A stretch of DNA of 7,073 nt, taken from NCBI GenBank assembly GCA_030620115.1, contig JAUXFG010000183.1, positions 1 through 7,073 of the forward strand, given 5' to 3'. The position numbers and the translations under genes are program-made. Shown piece by piece: positions 5,329 to 7,073 of the stretch (its first letter is position 1; each line of letters begins with the position of its first letter). Under the pieces are notes generated by a model. It ran no database searches and was not told the DNA's origin. It saw only the letters and a program-made list of their open reading frames with translations. The stretch comes from Candidatus Fermentibacterota bacterium (GTDB lineage: Bacteria > JAFGKV01).

Positions 5329-6698
5329 TGATCCGTCTGGTTCTTCCTATTATTGTCATCTTTGCGCTCATGACCGCATGTGGTGATGACACATCCGGTG
5401 TCACGCCACCTCGTCTCTATCTTGAACGAACGGCGGTTCAGCTTTCCGTGGCGCAGTATGAAGAGACAACTGAATCGTTGCGCATGGTGAATGAAGGAGA
5501 GGGAGTTCTGGAGATCATCGGTATCGCCATCGATCTTGATTGGATCAGCGTATCCGATACGAGTTTTCAGATCGATGCCGGCCACAGCAAGACGCTCCTG
5601 ATCACTGCAAATCCTCTCTTTCTGTCGGAAGGCTTTTACTCTGCCAAGCTCACATTCTCGACAAATGACCCCGATCATAAGAATGTATTGATTCCGGTGG
5701 AAGTGACTGTCTTGCACGGGACCTACTCACCAATCACCATAACTCCCCTCCAGGTGACCCTCACCCTCGAACCGGGGGGGAACACGCAACAGGAATTGAC
5801 CGCAGAGAATCCTGGGACCGTGGCGAGACAGATCACCGGGATTCAGCCGAGCTGCCAGTGGGCCAGTGCCGAGCCAACTGCATTCACGCTCCAGCCCGGT
5901 GAACAGAGACAGATCGTATTGACAGTGACGGCGGAAGACCTTGCCGAGGGCCAGTATTCAGGTGCCCTCACCATTGCCACGGATGATCCAGTCGTCCCAT
6001 TCATCACGGTTACGGTTCAACTGACCGTGACCACGTCAGTCACCGTTACCCGCGTGGTGGTTGCCGAGGAATTCACGGGTACGTGGTGCACACATTGTCC
6101 CGACGCCATGCGGGGGCTGCATGAGTTGAGGGCAGTGGTAGGGGAAGATCGGTTGGCGGCGGTGGCGTTTCATATTCAGGACGACTTCGATATTGCAGAG
6201 AACAGCGATAGGGCGGCATACTATGATGTTTCCAGTGTCCCGGATGTGCGTATTGACGGTGTTCTCCAGCATTTGGGCGGGAATGATGGGAATCCTGTTG
6301 ACTACACGTCATACTATGATGAGCGCGTGCTTGTGCCCCCCTCACTCTCTATAGAGCTGGTCTTGGATCAGTATGAGGCGGCTACCGGACTGGGGCAGGT
6401 GACCGCTGGTCTGGGGAATATCTCAGACAGCACGGTGGACTTCAATCTTCTGGTCTATCTGACCGGCACTGACTCCAGTTACTCCTGGCAGGGATTTGAT
6501 CACCTCTACTTCACGGTGCTGCAGCACGTGGCGGGGAGCCAGGGGGCTCCACTTTCCTTGGCTCCAGGCGAAGATGCGCAAAGAACCTATGACTTCCTTG
6601 TGCCGAACTCGTGGCGAGGCCGGGAATGTGAATTGATCGCCATGGCCCAGGATAAAACGAGCAAAGAGATCCACCAGGGAGCTATCCTCAAGTTCTAA
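5328..6698 (+). CDS. Lipoprotein with two Ig-like repeats and an Omp28/thioredoxin-like CxxC domain
   Basis: This 456-residue protein has an export signal with a hydrophobic core (2-14) ending in a lipobox-like LMTAC, so Cys18 is probably lipidated; Met at -3 is not ideal. No twin arginine is present, so Sec export is likely. Two similar beta-rich repeats follow (about 29-129 and 137-236), each ending in a matching block: EGFYSAKLTFSTNDP (101-115) and EGQYSGALTIATDDP (207-221). A thioredoxin-like domain then carries EEFTGTWCTHCPDA (247-260) with CxxC at C254/C257, and VPDVRIDG (304-311) with the probable cis-Pro at 305. A beta-rich C-terminal part (about 340-456) resembles Omp28-type proteins. 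It probably acts outside the cytoplasmic membrane; redox activity or a purely structural role are both possible. Stop TAA is followed in frame by TAG. Confidence 0.85.
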   Translation: MIRLVLPIIVIFALMTACGDDTSGVTPPRLYLERTAVQLSVAQYEETTESLRMVNEGEGVLEIIGIAIDLDWISVSDTSFQIDAGHSKTLLITANPLFLSEGFYSAKLTFSTNDPDHKNVLIPVEVTVLHGTYSPITITPLQVTLTLEPGGNTQQELTAENPGTVARQITGIQPSCQWASAEPTAFTLQPGEQRQIVLTVTAEDLAEGQYSGALTIATDDPVVPFITVTVQLTVTTSVTVTRVVVAEEFTGTWCTHCPDAMRGLHELRAVVGEDRLAAVAFHIQDDFDIAENSDRAAYYDVSSVPDVRIDGVLQHLGGNDGNPVDYTSYYDERVLVPPSLSIELVLDQYEAATGLGQVTAGLGNISDSTVDFNLLVYLTGTDSSYSWQGFDHLYFTVLQHVAGSQGAPLSLAPGEDAQRTYDFLVPNSWRGRECELIAMAQDKTSKEIHQGAILKF

Positions 6699-6743
6699 TA
6701 GCCTCCTGCTCGCCCGCAGCCTTGAGTGCCAGACTATACGCCT

Positions 6744-6758
6744 CGGGGTTCGCCTCCG
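6744..6758. repeat. Small GC hairpin 46 nt after the last stop codon
   Basis: CGGGG (6744-6748) pairs with CTCCG (6754-6758) with one G-T wobble and a TTCGC loop. It is enclosed by a distant pair, GTGCC (6726-6730) and GGCAC (6762-6766), giving a possible two-tier stem-loop in the 3' untranslated region. There is no U-run. Confidence 0.4.
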
Positions 6759-6768
6759 GTGGGCACGG

Positions 6769-6784
6769 TCCGCCAGCTGGCGGA
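6769..6784. repeat. Perfect 16-bp palindrome
   Basis: TCCGCCAGCTGGCGGA is identical to its reverse complement. The arms can extend outward: GGGCA (6761-6765) with TGCTC (6785-6789), if CGG at 6766-6768 is bulged. Read on the minus strand the block begins GTAGGAG (6793 down to 6787), which recalls the GTRG head of REP elements. A fully self-complementary site could be a dimeric protein-binding site or a mobile palindromic element. Confidence 0.8.
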
Positions 6785-6801
6785 TGCTCCTACATGGGAC
6801 A

Positions 6802-6815
6802 GAATGTACACATTC
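6802..6815. repeat. Inverted repeat GAATGT/ACATTC
   Basis: GAATGT (6802-6807) is the exact complement of ACATTC (6810-6815) with only AC between, so it would form a cruciform rather than a stable RNA hairpin. Flanking GGG (6796-6798) and CCC (6815-6817) hint at a longer imperfect repeat. Confidence 0.55.
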
Positions 6816-6818
6816 CCT

Positions 6819-6848
6819 CAGGAGGGCCATGCTCCGTCATGGCCGCCG
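6819..6848 (+). repeat. REP-like hairpin element, copy A
   Basis: A GGAG head (6821-6824) is followed by a perfect 7-bp stem, GGCCATG (6825-6831) with CATGGCC (6838-6844), around the loop CTCCGT. The loop CTCC can alternatively pair with the GGAG head. It matches copy B on the opposite strand in head and loop while the stem differs. It looks like an interspersed palindromic element of the REP/BIME kind. Confidence 0.7.
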
Positions 6849-6860
6849 TTTGAGCCAATA

Positions 6861-6890
6861 CCGCGGATGCGCCGGAGCGCGTCCCTCCAG
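6861..6890 (-). repeat. REP-like hairpin element, copy B (inverted)
   Basis: On the minus strand it reads GGAG, then stem GGACGCGC with GCGCATCC (8 bp, one G-T wobble) around the loop TCCG. Plus-strand arms are 6865-6872 and 6877-6884. Aligned with copy A without gaps, 20 of 30 positions agree; most mismatches are in the stem and preserve pairing. The two copies face each other across 12 bases. Confidence 0.7.
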
Positions 6891-6968
6891 AGATGCGATA
6901 TCCATGTGGTTGGGGGTTGAGAGCTCGATCGAGGAATCATTAGCATCAAACGCTGATGGATCCATTAT

Positions 6969-6992
6969 GCTGATAAGCTGTTGAGCTGATGA
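6969..6992. repeat. 8-bp imperfect tandem repeat, GCTGATRA type
   Basis: GCTGATAA (6969-6976), GCTGTTGA (6977-6984) and GCTGATGA (6985-6992) are three adjacent 8-bp units. A further GCTGATGG lies at 6952-6959, seventeen bases before the first. The unit length matches the 8-bp duplication in the left flank at 103-118, although the sequence differs. Confidence 0.7.
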
Positions 6993-6996
6993 GCAG

Positions 6997-7016
6997 GAAG
7001 GAGGGGGGACGGAGGG
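6997..7016 (+). repeat. G-rich polypurine tract after the 8-bp repeat
   Basis: Nearly all purine, with one C, and with runs of six Gs (7003-7008) and three Gs (7014-7016). It directly follows the 8-bp tandem repeat, mirroring the order of tandem repeat then polypurine tract seen at 103-178. Confidence 0.5.
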
Positions 7017-7039
7017 AACCGACGAGTTTCCCGATGAAG

Positions 7040-7073
7040 CCCCCGATGATGTTTTGGGGGAGGAGGGGAAGTT
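7040..7073 (+). repeat. C5/G5 inverted repeat and terminal copy of the GGGGGAGGAGGG tract
   Basis: CCCCC (7040-7044) can pair with GGGGG (7056-7060) across 11 bases. The G-run starts GGGGGAGGAGGG (7056-7067), identical to 64-75 in the left flank. The window ends within this tract, so its full length is unknown. Confidence 0.55.

Larger units (their letters stand above)
303..6698 (+). other. Seven-gene operon thiL to lipoprotein gene
   Basis: All seven genes are on one strand. Gaps are 5, 5 and 11 nt (thiL/yjbQ, polyprenyl synthase/DUF4321, DUF4321/lysS), and overlaps are 4, 4 and 1 nt (yjbQ/tatC as TTGA, tatC/polyprenyl synthase as GTGA, lysS/lipoprotein as TAATG). No gap is large enough for an internal promoter outside coding sequence. 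Co-transcription is inferred from this spacing. No clear intrinsic terminator follows the last gene. Confidence 0.8.
6699..7073. other. Non-coding downstream region packed with inverted repeats
   Basis: No supported gene lies in these 375 bases. The first 190 hold a run of inverted repeats (6744-6758, 6769-6784, 6802-6815, 6825-6844, 6865-6884). A 10-bp palindrome, CTCGATCGAG, follows at 6924-6933, then an 8-bp tandem repeat (6969-6992) and two G-rich tracts, the last reaching the window edge. Two small open frames on the plus strand overlap the repeats and read as low-complexity peptides without any recognisable motif. No U-run follows any hairpin, so a rho-independent terminator is not seen. 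Confidence 0.75.

Noticed and set aside
5328-5385. Tat substrate encoded beside tatC
   Set aside because: The lipoprotein signal begins MIRLVLPIIV and has no twin arginine, so Sec export is expected.
6741-6766. tRNA T-arm-like GGGGTTCG sequence
   Set aside because: No anticodon arm, acceptor stem or CCA-proximal pairing could be built around it, so it is not a tRNA gene.
6699-6900. Rho-independent terminator after the lipoprotein gene
   Set aside because: Several GC hairpins exist but none is followed by a U-run on either strand, so they are recorded as inverted repeats.
6726-6984. Small plus-strand genes at 6726-6920 and 6784-6984
   Set aside because: They overlap each other and the palindromic repeats, have no good ribosome site, and their peptides show no recognisable motif.

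Overview
This window holds one compact, seven-gene housekeeping operon, all on the plus strand, running from about 303 to 6698. It is flanked on both sides by non-coding DNA rich in repeats. The gene order is thiamine-monophosphate kinase (thiL), a YjbQ-family protein, the Tat translocase subunit TatC, a long-chain polyprenyl diphosphate synthase, a small DUF4321-type membrane protein, lysyl-tRNA synthetase (lysS), and a lipoprotein with two Ig-like repeats and an Omp28/thioredoxin-like CxxC domain. Neighbouring genes are 5 to 11 nt apart or overlap by 1 to 4 nt, so they are very probably co-transcribed and in places translationally coupled.

The organism is a bacterium of moderately high GC that uses Shine-Dalgarno sites and has TatC and a bacterial lipoprotein signal. 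DUF4321, an Omp28-like CxxC lipoprotein with tandem Ig-like domains, and this mix of unrelated housekeeping genes suggest the FCB superphylum or a nearby lineage (Gemmatimonadota-, Eisenbacteria- or Latescibacteria-like). That placement is inference from gene families, not a phylogeny.

Region by region: 1-302 is non-coding and holds a small hairpin, a perfect 13-bp tandem duplication, G-rich polypurine tracts, short 7-8-bp repeats and a perfect TATAAT box about 145 nt before thiL. Positions 303-6698 are the operon. Positions 6699-7073 are non-coding. They hold a run of at least five inverted repeats, including two hairpins of one family in opposite orientation, then an 8-bp tandem repeat and G-rich tracts. 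The sequence GGGGGAGGAGGG occurs in both flanks.

Functionally, thiL and yjbQ both relate to thiamine phosphate metabolism. tatC, the polyprenyl synthase, DUF4321 and the lipoprotein all concern the cell envelope or quinone side chains, and lysS serves translation. No defence, phage or mobile gene is present. The least ordinary content is the intergenic repeat architecture and the lipoprotein that ends the operon.
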